A stretch of 64,000 bases of DNA from Rhodopirellula islandica (GCF_001027925.1 NZ_LECT01000038.1:124001-188000), one strand, 5' to 3'. Counted from the first letter of the stretch, positions 47,531 through 57,467 are shown. Notes: generated by a model from the sequence alone, not told the origin. Numbers and translations are program-made.

Positions 47531-48344
47531 GAAATCCCGAACTCAAAACGCAGACCCGAACCACACCCTCTTGCGAGAGCATCGAACTGGCACAACATCT
47601 TGGTTTCAAGCTTCAGTGCTATCTAGTTAACGATATCACACAGTGGCTCAACACTTCTCATCGAGAAGCTGCTGAACCGCTCAAGAATCCAATCAGAATC
47701 AAATCACTGCCGTCAGTTTCTTTCGAAACTCTCTTGCAGCGACGCTTCCGAAGAACTTATTACCCTACTGACAAATGCTCCTGAACCCCGGAAAAAGGTT
47801 CACTCACATCCGTCGCATGGTGCTCTTTTCAGATGCCAACTACCAAACAACCAAATTTTCAAAAATCAATTTCCCGGATGCTCGCTAGGCGAGGACCCGA
47901 GAGACGCTGCTAAAAACAGCCGGTCAATCTCTTGCGTTGAGCGTTAGAGATCAGCCGGTCGCTTTTAAGCGAGCGAGGAAGTTAGCGACTTGCTAACTTC
48001 GAGTCAAGGGGAAGAAGCGATGAATTTTTAAAAAGTTTCAAAGCTGACTTCAACTTGTTTGCCGCGTTGCAGACCTTTGCTCAACCCTTTGAAAGAGTGT
48101 CGCAGAGACTTGCTCAGCGGCGGGACAGGAAAGATAGCGAGCCGGCGATTCTGGTCAACCCCGTCTTGTCTCATTTCTGAAGAAAACTTTGATTCTTCGT
48201 GAAGTGTTTCAGACGGAAGCGTCTCAGAAGCAAACCGGGACTTCTCATCCCTGCTTGTTTCCAGTCACCCGCAGTGAGCGGGTGTCTTTCAACTTTCGGC
48301 TTTCCTCACCCTCTGACTTGAGTCAGTTTGTGATTTCAACCAAG
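47531..48344 (-). other. Long spacer between tRNA-Ala and 23S
   Basis: About 815 transcribed bases with no gene. Apart from the processing-stem arm at 47837-47851 there are small inverted repeats such as gaagttagcgacttgctaacttc near 47978-48001, written here with its arms gttagc/gctaac. It is much longer than a normal tRNA-23S spacer. Confidence 0.7.
47837..47851 (-). other. 5' arm of the putative 23S precursor processing stem
   Basis: Perfect 15-base partner of 44568-44582. It lies about 300 bases before the mature 23S 5' end, so processing would leave a long leader to be trimmed. Confidence 0.6.
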
Positions 48345-48417
48345 TGGAGGTAGACGGACTTGAACCGACGACATCCTGCTTGCAAAGCAGGCGCTCTCCC
48401 AACTGAGCTATACCCCC
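48345..48417 (-). tRNA. tRNA-Ala (anticodon TGC)
   Basis: On the minus strand the acceptor arm is gggggta / tacctcc with one G-T pair. The D arm is agctcagttgggagagc, the anticodon loop is ctttgcaag with TGC, and the T arm contains ggttcaagtcc. 73 bases; CCA is not encoded (the discriminator A is followed by ctt). It lies 78 bases downstream of tRNA-Ile. Confidence 0.97.
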
Positions 48418-48495
48418 GTGGTGTTGAGCTCCGAGGAGGAAGGGTGACGTTCCGTTTCAGAACGGGAACCTCACCCTGCCACCTCGAACCTCGAG

Positions 48496-48569
48496 TGGGC
48501 GTGCCAGAACTCGAATCTGGGACCTCGTCGTTATCAGCGACGCGCTCTAACCAACTGAGCTACACGCCC
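48496..48569 (-). tRNA. tRNA-Ile (anticodon GAT)
   Basis: On the minus strand the acceptor stem is gggcgtg / cacgccc. The D arm is agctcagttggttagagc, the anticodon loop is ctgataa with GAT, and the T arm contains gattcgagttc. 74 bases; CCA is not encoded. It is the first gene of the operon after the candidate promoter. Confidence 0.97.
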
Positions 48570-48623
48570 GTCAGGCCCACAGGACCTGATGGTTTCCGCC
48601 TCGCTTTCGTGAGGCGGGTCGGA

Positions 48624-48651
48624 AGTTTAGGAAGTTTTGGTTTGTTGTCAA
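48624..48651 (-). promoter_or_regulatory. Candidate rRNA operon promoter
   Basis: On the minus strand a perfect -35 TTGACA (48651-48646) is followed 16 bases later by TAAACT (48629-48624), a 4/6 match to the -10 consensus. The start point would fall near 48617, about 48 bases before tRNA-Ile. No 16S lies between. Confidence 0.55.
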
Positions 48652-48847
48652 ACGCACTTTGGCCATGTTTTTGACCAATTCCTTCATTTCCGCGAGTGTT
48701 TTTTTCGGCTTCATCCACAGGAAGTCTTGAATCAACGTTCCCCCAGACGGCCAAATTCAGCCAAAATGCTTGTCCGCGGTCCGTGTCGTTCGGATCCAAC
48801 ACTCCATTTCGATGTGCAAGTCAATCAGAAGGATTTGTTTAGCTGCC

Positions 48848-50788
48848 ATGAGTAAACACAACCGTTTTCCCGCGCCCTGGTCGATTCGAGGCTTCGTCCT
48901 CGGGGGCGGTTCGCTCGTCCTTTCCAGCCTATTGGCGACAACAGCATCCGCAGCTCCTCCTTCCGCCGCCGCCGCATTGGGGCTGAAACCGGTTCAGGAC
49001 GGTGTGGAATTCGAACAAGTCGAATCGGGCGATGTCGAAAAATGTGAGGTTCGCGACATCGAACGAGATGACTGGTCGGGATGGGAAGTCATCGCCGGCG
49101 ATGGCACCGTGCTGCGACGCTTCGCCGACACCAACGGCGACAAAAAGGTCGATCTGTGGTGCTATTTCCAGTTCGGCGTCGAGGTCTATCGCGATGTCGA
49201 TGCGAATTTCAACGGCAAGGCGGACCAATACCGCTGGATGGGAACCGGAGGGACTCGCTGGGGCATCGACGAAAACGAAGATGGCCAAATCGATCGCTGG
49301 AAGATGATCTCAGCCGAGGAAACCACCCGAGAGTTGGTGGAATCATTGGCCAATTCCGATGGCAACCGCTTTGTCACACTGCTGGCGTCCCCCAAAGAAC
49401 TGCAATCCGCCGGCCTGACCGGCGAACGCCTGGAAAGCTTGGTCAAAAAGGCCTCGCGAGCCGCTTCCAACTTCAAAAAGTTCGCTGCCACCCAACGTGC
49501 CATTGGCCCAAAATCGCAATGGATCCAGTTCGCCGCGGCGACTCCCGGGATCGTTCCCGCAGATGACATCGGGGTCAAAAAAGACGTGATGGCATACGAA
49601 AACGCCGTGGCCATGTACGAGTCCAATGGCCAATCGGGCCAAATGCTGGTCGGCACCGTGATCCGCATCGATGACACATGGAAATTGGTCGACCTGCCCG
49701 TCCTGGCCGAAACAGGCGAGCCAATTGCCCAGTCCAACGGCAATTTCTTCACCCCCGGTGGCATGGCCAACACAGGCGCTGGCATCTCATCGGCCGGGAA
49801 CTCGAAGACACAAGAATTGGTCGGTGCGCTCGAAGCGGTTGACTCGCAAATGGTTGGCGAAGGCGATCCCAAAGCCCTCGCAACGCTGAACGAACGCCGT
49901 GCCGACATCGTTGAAAAACTGATCGCTGCCGCGGAAACTCCCGCCGAACGCGAAACCTGGACGCGACAATTGGTCGACACCGTCAGCGTGGCGACCCAGA
50001 GCGGAACCTACCCAGGTGGCCTGAAACGACTGAAAACGTTGGCCGCTTCGTTCCGCGATTCCAAGGGCGCCCAGTCCGACGCCATGCGGGCGTACACCGA
50101 GTATCAATTGATCGGAACCGAGTACATCGCTCGCCAAACCGGGGACGCCGACTTCGCGGAAAACCAGGTTTGGTGGTTGGAACAACTGACCGAATTTGCC
50201 GATCAGTACCCCCAAGCACCGGAAACGGCCGCCGCGAAACTGCAATTGGCACTCAGCAAAGAATTTGAGGACAAAGAAGCCGAAGCCCTTCGGTTTTACA
50301 AAGAGGTCGCCAAAGATTTCCGCGGCACCGAAGCCGCCGAGCGCGCCGCTGGTGCGGTTCGTCGACTGGAATCCGAAGGCAAAGAAGTCGACCTCGAAGG
50401 CCGCACGGTCCAAGGCAAAGCCTTTCGCTTGAGTGCTCTTCGCGGCCGCCCGGTCGTGCTTCATTACTGGGCGACTTGGTGCGAACCCTGCAAGAACGAC
50501 ATGAAATTGCTGCGTGGCCTGCAAGCTCGCTATCAACGCGCCGGCCTGCAAATCGTGGGCGTCAACATCGACAACCAACTGGGACAAGCGTCCGAATTCC
50601 TGAAGACCAACGCCTTGCCGTGGGTTCACCTGCACGAAGATGGTGGACTGGAAAGCAGCCCCTTGGCCAAGCAATTTGGAGTGCAAACGCTACCAACCAC
50701 GATGCTGATCGATTCCAAAGGACGCGTGGTCGACCACAACATCGGTGCCGCCGAACTGGATGACGCCATCGAGAAATTGCTGAAGTAG
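48848..50788 (+). CDS. Exported protein with EF-hand-like loops and C-terminal thioredoxin (TlpA) domain
   Basis: 646 residues from ATG 48848. A signal peptide ('LGGGSLVLSSLLATTASA') is followed by about residues 75-155 with three Asp-rich loops ('ADTNGDKKVDLW', 'RDVDANFNGKADQYRW', 'DENEDGQIDRW') that look like calcium-binding EF-hand or dockerin-type loops. A helical middle region, partly TPR-like ('AAAKLQLALSKEFEDKEAEA'), precedes a thioredoxin-fold domain with 'VVLHYWATWCEPCKND' (WCEPC) and cis-Pro in 'VQTLPTTML'. It probably reduces or exchanges disulfides outside the cytoplasm. A terminator follows. Confidence 0.85.
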   Translation: MSKHNRFPAPWSIRGFVLGGGSLVLSSLLATTASAAPPSAAAALGLKPVQDGVEFEQVESGDVEKCEVRDIERDDWSGWEVIAGDGTVLRRFADTNGDKKVDLWCYFQFGVEVYRDVDANFNGKADQYRWMGTGGTRWGIDENEDGQIDRWKMISAEETTRELVESLANSDGNRFVTLLASPKELQSAGLTGERLESLVKKASRAASNFKKFAATQRAIGPKSQWIQFAAATPGIVPADDIGVKKDVMAYENAVAMYESNGQSGQMLVGTVIRIDDTWKLVDLPVLAETGEPIAQSNGNFFTPGGMANTGAGISSAGNSKTQELVGALEAVDSQMVGEGDPKALATLNERRADIVEKLIAAAETPAERETWTRQLVDTVSVATQSGTYPGGLKRLKTLAASFRDSKGAQSDAMRAYTEYQLIGTEYIARQTGDADFAENQVWWLEQLTEFADQYPQAPETAAAKLQLALSKEFEDKEAEALRFYKEVAKDFRGTEAAERAAGAVRRLESEGKEVDLEGRTVQGKAFRLSALRGRPVVLHYWATWCEPCKNDMKLLRGLQARYQRAGLQIVGVNIDNQLGQASEFLKTNALPWVHLHEDGGLESSPLAKQFGVQTLPTTMLIDSKGRVVDHNIGAAELDDAIEKLLK

Positions 50789-50813
50789 ACGTCGCTGTCA
50801 CAGTCGAATTTCA

Positions 50814-50850
50814 ATCGGTGAGCAACCTTGGTTGCTCGCCGATTTTTTTT
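50814..50850 (+). terminator. Intrinsic terminator
   Basis: Stem atcggtgagcaac with gttgctcgccgat (50814-50842, one mismatch) followed by eight T. It ends the thioredoxin-domain gene. Confidence 0.88.
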
Positions 50851-50905
50851 GCGCAGGCAGGCATTTCCAACCCAAGAAACCCTCGGTTCAGGCCGCCAAC
50901 GACGC

Positions 50906-51793
50906 TCAGGCGGCGTCGCCAACCACCAAACCGGCTTCGGTGATTCGGTACGGAACGATCGATTCCTCGCAGAAACTGCCACGATGTTTCGCGACACAGA
51001 GCGCCCGCCCCATCTTGTTTCCGTCGCGCGTTTTGCCCATCAGGATGATCGTGTTGGCATTGGACAACACATCCCCGCTCTGGATCGGCCGAGAGATCAA
51101 ATCATCCAACATCACCTCGTGCGAGGTCGCTAGCAGCAGACTGCCAAGCTCCTGATGGTCGTATCCATGAGCCTGGATCGACTCCGCGTTCTCTCGAAAA
51201 TGAACGCGAAACAGATCTCGGGCCAGCCAATCGTGCTCTTTGCGAAGGATCTGATTCTGAATGTATTCGATCAACTCGAACTGAATCGATTCAGCTGCCC
51301 GATCGACCGGCTCCACCCCATCGATCACCACTCGCCGGACCCCATGGGCAAAGTTGCCATAGAAAAACGCGATCGCGCGGTCCAGTTTTTTGGCCCGCTC
51401 GGACGACCAGCGACGCCAATCGTCGGCGTCCATGTCCGTGGAAGTCACTCGGCGGCCGGAATCGCGAAACAGATGCATGCTGTCGCGACGCATTTTTTCG
51501 CGGTTCCACACTTCACTCAACGCAACCGGTTCGTCTGCCGAAGCCTCGGACAATTGCCACTCGACCAAACGCTTGGCGTACTCGGAGTGGTTTTGCGAAT
51601 CCCCTCTTGAGGTCAAGTCAAACACGATGCCGCGTTCGCCTTCCTGGGTTTGCCCTTGCTTGGCGAACTGAATCCCGAGCTGCGTTTTACCGATTCCAGT
51701 TGCTCCCAGCACGACCGTCATCGTTCCGGGCAACAGGCCTCCTCCCAGCATCTCATCCAAAGCGGGAATACCTGTATGCAATCTCTGACTCAT
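50906..51793 (-). CDS. RecA/KaiC-like (RAD55 family) ATPase
   Basis: About 295 residues from ATG 51793. Opening '[20 protein letters not shown]' and Walker A '[18 protein letters not shown]' are typical of the KaiC/RadA superfamily. The Walker B-like '[12 protein letters not shown]' follows, and a later '[20 protein letters not shown]' is the usual C-terminal element. A single ATPase domain is present, not the double KaiC form. It is the last gene of a minus-strand operon, 23 bases after the FAD oxidoreductase. A signalling or regulatory ATPase role is inferred; the target is unknown. Confidence 0.8.
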   Translation of the reverse strand: MSQRLHTGIPALDEMLGGGLLPGTMTVVLGATGIGKTQLGIQFAKQGQTQEGERGIVFDLTSRGDSQNHSEYAKRLVEWQLSEASADEPVALSEVWNREKMRRDSMHLFRDSGRRVTSTDMDADDWRRWSSERAKKLDRAIAFFYGNFAHGVRRVVIDGVEPVDRAAESIQFELIEYIQNQILRKEHDWLARDLFRVHFRENAESIQAHGYDHQELGSLLLATSHEVMLDDLISRPIQSGDVLSNANTIILMGKTRDGNKMGRALCVAKHRGSFCEESIVPYRITEAGLVVGDAA

Positions 51794-51816
51794 GGTGCGT
51801 CCATTCTCGCGGGGTT

Positions 51817-53250
51817 TTACGGATTCAAAAGCAGATGCTCGGCAGCGATTCGTCCGCTGTCCATGGCCCCCTGAATGCTGGGCGTCTGACAGTGATCGCC
51901 CGCGATCCACACCCCTGCCCTACCCTGCCCTGCCCCGCTGTCGTCTGCGGAAGGAGCTGCACCCGATGACATTTCGGGTAGAGACACATTGCCGTCTCCT
52001 AAGTTCGCCCGCCGCCAATCTTCCCACGCAGGTGATTTCACCACCGTGTCCAGTGACATTTTCGGTAGCGAATAGGGAACTCGAAAAACACGCAGCAGTC
52101 TCCACCGCATCGCCTCTTCCCCGAACCAATCCTTCAATTGCGATCTCACTCGAGCATCCAGGGCCTCGTCGTCCAGACCGTCCGCTGGCTCATGATCGCT
52201 GTCGACGCTGATCGAAACCAACGCCTTGCCAGGCGGCGCGTACGACGGCGCCACATCGCTCAACACCACGGCACTCTGAATCGGCCCCGACTCATCGCCT
52301 CGCAACATCAGCAACCGATGCGAATCCGGTGATTGTTCGGCCGAGTAATACAAATTGGTCGTTCCGAACCAGGGCGTCGCGATGGACTCCATCCCCAACA
52401 ATCTCGCCGCCGCACTCGCAGGCGTCGCGATCACCAGGTGCCGGCACATCACCGCCGTCCCATCGGACAACACCACTCGGTGCCTGGCATGACCTGGCAA
52501 CTCACTCCCAACCGCGGCCCGCTCCGATTCCGAAAGCGACTCGATGGATTTCACGGTCGTACGAAATTGCACCGATCCTCGCGGCAACGATTCTGCCAAC
52601 TGCCGGGGAATCGCCGCCATTCCATCCGCGGGAACGGCAATCTCGCCACGGGCAAACATCCGAAACACAAACTCCAACATCCGGCTGGACACCGAAAGCG
52701 ACTCATCCAAGAACACCCCGCCCAAAAACGGACGGAAGAACTGGTCAATGATTCGTTCACTGAAACCCTCCGCTTGCAAGCGATCCATGGTCGATGACGC
52801 TGGTCGCTCGTACAAATCCGACAAGGAACCACGCAAGCTGTCCCGACGCAATTTCGCGATCCGCAGCTTGTCCGCCAAGGAACCAACGGGATTCATCGCC
52901 GACGGGATCGCTTGCCCCGGTCTTCGCCAGGGATCTCCCAAAACCCGAAACTGACCGTTTTGGCGGATCAAGGCCCCAGGTTCGAAGGGACGCAACCGCA
53001 GCCCGTCATAATCCAGAAAACGCCGGCAGGCGGGATACGCCGTGAGCAGAACTTGAAAGCCATGGTCCAGCGTGAACCCGTCGACCACGTCACTGCGAAC
53101 GCGACCACCCACCCGATCGGTCGCTTCCAAAATCCGAAATTCGCGGCCCGCCTCTGCCAACACGCGACCGCACGTCAGCCCAGCCAATCCTCCACCGATG
53201 ATCAACGTTTCCGTGAATGATTTGTCGGTGAATGATTCCGAATCACTCAT
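51817..53250 (-). CDS. FAD-dependent amine oxidase/desaturase-like oxidoreductase
   Basis: A 477-residue flavoprotein. The ADP-binding fold '[20 protein letters not shown]' and '[20 protein letters not shown]' define the NAD(P)/FAD-dependent amine oxidase, protoporphyrinogen oxidase and phytoene desaturase superfamily. The C-terminal FAD contact is '[20 protein letters not shown]'. The substrate is not evident. ATG 53250 overlaps the preceding MBL stop as ATGA, which also fixes the start; the frame upstream belongs to the neighbour's antisense. Confidence 0.88.
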   Translation of the reverse strand: MSDSESFTDKSFTETLIIGGGLAGLTCGRVLAEAGREFRILEATDRVGGRVRSDVVDGFTLDHGFQVLLTAYPACRRFLDYDGLRLRPFEPGALIRQNGQFRVLGDPWRRPGQAIPSAMNPVGSLADKLRIAKLRRDSLRGSLSDLYERPASSTMDRLQAEGFSERIIDQFFRPFLGGVFLDESLSVSSRMLEFVFRMFARGEIAVPADGMAAIPRQLAESLPRGSVQFRTTVKSIESLSESERAAVGSELPGHARHRVVLSDGTAVMCRHLVIATPASAAARLLGMESIATPWFGTTNLYYSAEQSPDSHRLLMLRGDESGPIQSAVVLSDVAPSYAPPGKALVSISVDSDHEPADGLDDEALDARVRSQLKDWFGEEAMRWRLLRVFRVPYSLPKMSLDTVVKSPAWEDWRRANLGDGNVSLPEMSSGAAPSADDSGAGQGRAGVWIAGDHCQTPSIQGAMDSGRIAAEHLLLNP

Positions 53251-54581
53251 ATCAGGTGGTAACCCTTGGCGGTCAGTTTTTGAGTCAACGCTCGCTTGGC
53301 GGCGTAGTCGCCGTGCACCAATCGAATCTCCTTGGGTGCATCGGCCATCCCGTCGACCAACGCGATCAAATCTTGCTGATCGCCGTGCGCTGAATAACCG
53401 GTCAACTGATGCGTTTTGGCTCGCACATCGTATCGGCGACCATCCAAACGCACCCAGTCGCTCCCGCGAGAGATGTGATTTCCCGGCGTGCCTCCCGCTT
53501 GATAGCCCGCAAACACGATGTCGGTCTCTTCTTGGCCAATGAACTCTTTGAGGTAATTGACCACCCGCCCTCCCGTGCACATGCCACTTCCGGCAATCAC
53601 CACCGCGGGCAGTTTGTGCTGGGACAAGTACCGAACTGTTTCTTTGTGTTCGGTGTGGCTGCCGACCGTCGTCAGGTTTTCGAACACCAGCGGTTGATCG
53701 TCGGTTTCCAGTGTCACCTGAGCCTCTTCGCCCCAGTGCGATTTCATTTCCTTGTACAGCGCGGTGAAACGCGAGGCGAGTGGCGAATCGACGATCACAT
53801 CGACTCGTTTCATCAGCGTTCGATGTTCCGTCTCTTGAATGCGTTCAAAGATGGCGTTGAGCTCATACAACAACGCCTGGGTACGCCCCAGCGAAAAGGC
53901 CGGCACGATGGTCACGCCCGAATCATCCAGTGTTCGCCGAATGACTGCCTCCAGTTCCGCTTGCCGATCGGCCTTGGGTGGATGCAACCGATCCCCGTAA
54001 GTGCTTTCGAGCACCAACAAATCCGCTCGCTCTGGACTGACCGGCGGATTCAAAAGCGGGTTGGTTCCCGCTCCCACATCACCACTGAAAACAGCCCGCC
54101 GACCGTCCGCCAATTCGATCTCGAACATGGTCGACCCCAGCACGTGACCGGCCGGCAACAACCGGACCTTCACCCCGCCGGGACAGTCATGCCACTGATG
54201 GTAAGGGAGCGGCACCAACAGCTTTCGAATTTTCCCCAGAAACTGCTTGATCAGCCGCTTGGAACGCGTGAACCCAATCTTCAAGGCGTCTTCCATCACC
54301 AGCGGCAACAACTTCGCCGTCGGAACACTGCACAGGATGGGATGGCTGAATCCCGCCGCCAACAAATAGGGAATCCGGCCCGCGTGATCGATGTGCACGT
54401 GAGTCAGCAACAGTGCCTGGATCCCTCGGAGCGAAAACTCGATCTCAGGGTTGGGCCTCTTCCGAGCGTCCTCGCCTTGGAACAAGCCACAGTCAACCAA
54501 CAAACTCTTGGAATCATCGACCCAAAGTTGGTGACAAGAACCAGTGACACCGTCGTGTGCACCGTGGTGAACCAATTTCAT
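53247..54581 (-). CDS. MBL-fold RNA-specificity (CPSF73/beta-CASP-like) nuclease
   Basis: A 444-residue metallo-beta-lactamase with a beta-CASP region, from ATG 54581. The metal site includes 'LLTHVHIDHAGRIPYLL' (HxHxDH), 'LLPAGHVLGSTMFEI', 'FSGDVGAGTNPLL' and 'TYGDRLHP'. The beta-CASP part has 'VIAGSGMCTGGRVVNYLKEF' and a late His in 'GYSAHGDQQDLIALV'. Such proteins are zinc RNA endo- or exonucleases (YSH1/RNase J relatives). It leads an operon with a flavin oxidoreductase and a RecA-like ATPase, an unusual partnership. Confidence 0.92.
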   Translation of the reverse strand: MKLVHHGAHDGVTGSCHQLWVDDSKSLLVDCGLFQGEDARKRPNPEIEFSLRGIQALLLTHVHIDHAGRIPYLLAAGFSHPILCSVPTAKLLPLVMEDALKIGFTRSKRLIKQFLGKIRKLLVPLPYHQWHDCPGGVKVRLLPAGHVLGSTMFEIELADGRRAVFSGDVGAGTNPLLNPPVSPERADLLVLESTYGDRLHPPKADRQAELEAVIRRTLDDSGVTIVPAFSLGRTQALLYELNAIFERIQETEHRTLMKRVDVIVDSPLASRFTALYKEMKSHWGEEAQVTLETDDQPLVFENLTTVGSHTEHKETVRYLSQHKLPAVVIAGSGMCTGGRVVNYLKEFIGQEETDIVFAGYQAGGTPGNHISRGSDWVRLDGRRYDVRAKTHQLTGYSAHGDQQDLIALVDGMADAPKEIRLVHGDYAAKRALTQKLTAKGYHLI

Positions 54582-54774
54582 AAGCGACATCAGAAGCAAG
54601 ACAAGGAGAAACAACGCGAGCGGTCCGTCACATCACCGCAGCAGTTTACCACGCGGGGAATGGGTCGAGGGCCCGCAGCGAGATCCCGCCCGATGACCAA
54701 ACGTGTCACGCCTCCGTCCGATGTCTTGGGTGTCGCCGCTTCTCCCCCCTTCGAAACACCCCAGGACACCTCCC

Positions 54775-55143
54775 ATGGCCAAGTTTTACGTGCAATCAGG
54801 TACTTTCCGCAGTGTTGTCGCCGCTGACTCGGCTCGCAAAGCCGCTTTGTGGGCGGTCCACCAAGTCATGCAGCAAGTCCTGCCGACGGACGAAGACAAC
54901 GACTCACTGCCCGCATCCGGGACCAACAACAACCCCGCCAGCCAGTCGCCAGACTGCCAGTCCCCCGCCAGCCAGCCCGCTGGATCCACGCCGGTCGCGG
55001 TCCTGGACGGCCGAGTCCGAATCAGTGAACGCGGTTACGATCGCAACGACTGCGCCGAGATGCCGACCATGGAAGTCGTCGCGGAGTGGAACCAGATGGT
55101 GCTCACCCTCGATCGACTGCAACAAATGATGCGGCGTGCGTGA
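54775..55143 (+). CDS. Small protein of unknown function
   Basis: From ATG 54775 the product has 122 residues: a structured N-terminus ('AKFYVQSGTFRSVVAADSAR', 'KAALWAVHQVMQQVLPTDED'), a Ser/Pro/Asn-rich linker, and a second short structured part ('VLDGRVRISERGYDRNDCAE', 'VVAEWNQMVLTLDRLQQMM'). No family recognised. The frame extends upstream to 54703 without support. Confidence 0.6.
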   Translation: MAKFYVQSGTFRSVVAADSARKAALWAVHQVMQQVLPTDEDNDSLPASGTNNNPASQSPDCQSPASQPAGSTPVAVLDGRVRISERGYDRNDCAEMPTMEVVAEWNQMVLTLDRLQQMMRRA

Positions 55144-55341
55144 TTTCCTCGAATTCCGCCGTGCGCGTTTTCGAAACAGATTTACGCAGCGGCGCAAGAC
55201 TCGATCCAAGTCGGTTGCTAGCCTATTTCGAATCCCACACGGCTTCGACGATTGCCTTGGGTTGGGACAGTCTCTCTCAACAGACCTCCCCACCCCAAGA
55301 CGGTTGTGGATCCGATCCCCCTTTTCACGAACTCGTGATCG

Positions 55342-56421
55342 ATGGAGATCCAGTTGTTAACCCAGCATCGACGAATCGCTCTGCTCACCGATGGTGCCTC
55401 CACGCCGTTCCTGGCCAAGACCGCCATCAGCCTGTTGCGTTATCGCAGCCCTGACATGGTTGCGGTGATCGACCAAGAGCATGCGGGCAAAACCTCAGCG
55501 GAACTGTTCGGTGCAGGCGACGCCCCCATCGTCACTCAGTGGTCGCCCGAATTGGACTGCGATGCGATCTACATCGGCATCGCCCCTCCCGGAGGCAAAC
55601 TCCCCCACGCCTGGCGTCCTCAACTGGAAGCCGCCATTCGTGCGGGCGTCGATGTGGTTTCAGGACTTCACGACTTCCTTTCCGAAGACAGCGAATGGTG
55701 TCACCTCGCGAAGCAGTCGGGGTCTCAAATCATCGATGTCCGCAAGAACCACTGGAAAGAAACTGCCACCGGGAAACCCTTCCGTGAAGAGTGCGTTCGC
55801 ATCCATGCAGTCGGGCACGATTGCAGCATCGGCAAGATGGTCACGACAATCGAAATCGATCGAGGCCTTCAAGCCGCAGGCAAATCGTCCCGCTTCCTCG
55901 CAACTGGCCAAACCGGAATCATGATTTCCGGCCGCGGCGTTCCCGCGGACTGTGTCGTCTCCGACTTCGTCAACGGTGCCGTCGAATACCTGGTGCGTGA
56001 CAACGACGACGCGGATTTCCTGATCGTGGAGGGACAAGGCAGCATTTCCCACCCGGCCTATTCCGCGGTCACCCTGGGCTTGCTGCATGGCTGTGCCCCA
56101 CAGGGATTGGTGTTCTGCTACGAAGCCGGTCGCAGCGAAGTCAAAGGATTCGATGGTTGTGCCATCCCACCGCTCGAGCAACAGATGCAGGCAATCGAAC
56201 AACTCGCGAATTTGCGTGGACCTTCCAAGTTCATCGGTGTTTCAATCAACACTCGAAACCTGTCGCTTGAAGATGCCAAACGCGAAGTGGAACGAGCCGA
56301 ACATCGATTCGGTTTGCCGGCCTGCGACGTTTACCGCGACGGTGCTGACAAACTGGTTCAAGCCGCGTTGGAACTGCAAACCGCATGCGTTCCCAGCGCC
56401 CTGCAGGAGACCGACGCGTGA
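55342..56421 (+). CDS. dgcN: DUF1611 family protein, DgcN-like (D-glutamate N-acetyltransferase type)
   Basis: A 359-residue protein with an N-terminal Rossmann-like part ('RIALLTDGASTPFLAKTAIS') and a P-loop-type 'HAVGHDCSIGKMVTTIEIDR', the DUF1611 hallmark. Later come 'TGQTGIMISGRGVPADCVVS' and 'IVEGQGSISHPAYSAVTLGL', with 'CYEAGRSEVKGFDGCAIPPL' near the end. Characterised relatives (DgcN) acetylate D-glutamate and work with an enolase-superfamily partner, which is exactly the next gene (GTGA overlap at 56418-56421). Function here is by family and neighbour. Confidence 0.82.
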   Translation: MEIQLLTQHRRIALLTDGASTPFLAKTAISLLRYRSPDMVAVIDQEHAGKTSAELFGAGDAPIVTQWSPELDCDAIYIGIAPPGGKLPHAWRPQLEAAIRAGVDVVSGLHDFLSEDSEWCHLAKQSGSQIIDVRKNHWKETATGKPFREECVRIHAVGHDCSIGKMVTTIEIDRGLQAAGKSSRFLATGQTGIMISGRGVPADCVVSDFVNGAVEYLVRDNDDADFLIVEGQGSISHPAYSAVTLGLLHGCAPQGLVFCYEAGRSEVKGFDGCAIPPLEQQMQAIEQLANLRGPSKFIGVSINTRNLSLEDAKREVERAEHRFGLPACDVYRDGADKLVQAALELQTACVPSALQETDA

Positions 56422-57467
56422 CACTGACCATGTATCCAATTCGCTTGCCCCTGCGAGACCCGTTCACAATCTCGCGAGGAACCATCACGCACCAAGACAG
56501 CCTGGTCGTCGCGTTGGAACATGGCGGGATCACGGGCTACGGCGAAGTCACCGCCAACGACTACTACGGGCACACGCTTTCCGCGATGAGCGATGCTCTA
56601 AAAAGCCTGAGCGAGGACGATCTGGCGATGTGTTGTGAGCACCCGCCGGAGAACCATTGGCAGCGTCTATCAGAGCAACTCGGCGGTGACATGTTCTCGC
56701 TGTCAGCACTGGACATGGCCAGCCACGACTGGCACGCACGAAGTTCCGGATCGACGCTTTGGCATTACTGGGGACTGACATGGAACCCCGATCTGCAATC
56801 CAGCTTCACGATTGGCATCGATTCGATGGAAGAGATGCGGCGAAAGCTGGACGCCGACTCCGGCTGGGACCTCTACAAGATCAAACTGGGCACCGAATAC
56901 GACCTGGAAATCATCCGCCAACTTCGTCAATGCACCACGGCGACTTTTCGCGTCGATGCGAATTGCGCCTGGTCGGCTCAACAGACAATCGACTACTCAA
57001 AAGAACTTCGGCACTTGGGCGTTCAATTCATCGAACAACCCCTGCCCCGCTCCGCCGATCCCGCTGACAAGCAACGCGTGTTCGAAGAATCATCGCTTCC
57101 AATCATCGCGGATGAAGACTGCCAAACCGAAGCCGACTTGAAAACTTGCTTCGAATTCTTCCACGGAATCAACGTCAAACTTTGCAAGTGCGGCGGGCTG
57201 ACCCCGGCTCGCAAGATGCTGACCGAAGCCAAACGGCACGGCAAACTCACGATGGTGGGCTGCATGGTGGAATCGCCCATCGGCATCAGCGGAGCCGCCC
57301 AGCTCGCGCCGCTGCTCGATTTCGCCGATTTGGATGGGGCGAATCTGATCTCAGACAGCCCCGCCCATGGCGTTGAAGTCATGCGTGGGCACCTGAAGCT
57401 GCCAGTCCAATTGGGAACCGGTGCGGAATTGGTCCCCACCGCCCTGCCCCACTTCCTGATCCAGTGA
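56418..57467 (+). CDS. dgcA: Enolase-superfamily epimerase/racemase (DgcA or L-Ala-D/L-Glu epimerase type)
   Basis: About 349 residues from GTG 56418 (overlapping the DUF1611 stop) or ATG 56430. Muconate-lactonising subgroup motifs are present. The first catalytic Lys is in 'DLYKIKLGTEYD', the metal ligands are in 'FRVDANCAWS', 'FIEQPLPRSA' and 'IIADEDCQTE', and the second Lys is in 'NVKLCKCGGLTPARKM'. These enzymes epimerise the alpha-carbon of dipeptides such as L-Ala-D-Glu, or racemise N-acetyl-glutamate (DgcA). The DgcN-like neighbour favours the latter, but a beta-lactamase/VanX gene 58 bases on fits peptide substrates too. Confidence 0.88.
   Translation: MTLTMYPIRLPLRDPFTISRGTITHQDSLVVALEHGGITGYGEVTANDYYGHTLSAMSDALKSLSEDDLAMCCEHPPENHWQRLSEQLGGDMFSLSALDMASHDWHARSSGSTLWHYWGLTWNPDLQSSFTIGIDSMEEMRRKLDADSGWDLYKIKLGTEYDLEIIRQLRQCTTATFRVDANCAWSAQQTIDYSKELRHLGVQFIEQPLPRSADPADKQRVFEESSLPIIADEDCQTEADLKTCFEFFHGINVKLCKCGGLTPARKMLTEAKRHGKLTMVGCMVESPIGISGAAQLAPLLDFADLDGANLISDSPAHGVEVMRGHLKLPVQLGTGAELVPTALPHFLIQ

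Noticed and set aside
55086-55454. 122-codon plus-strand frame between 55086 and 55454
   Set aside because: It overlaps the end of the small gene at 54775 and the start of the DUF1611 gene in other frames and shows no domain.
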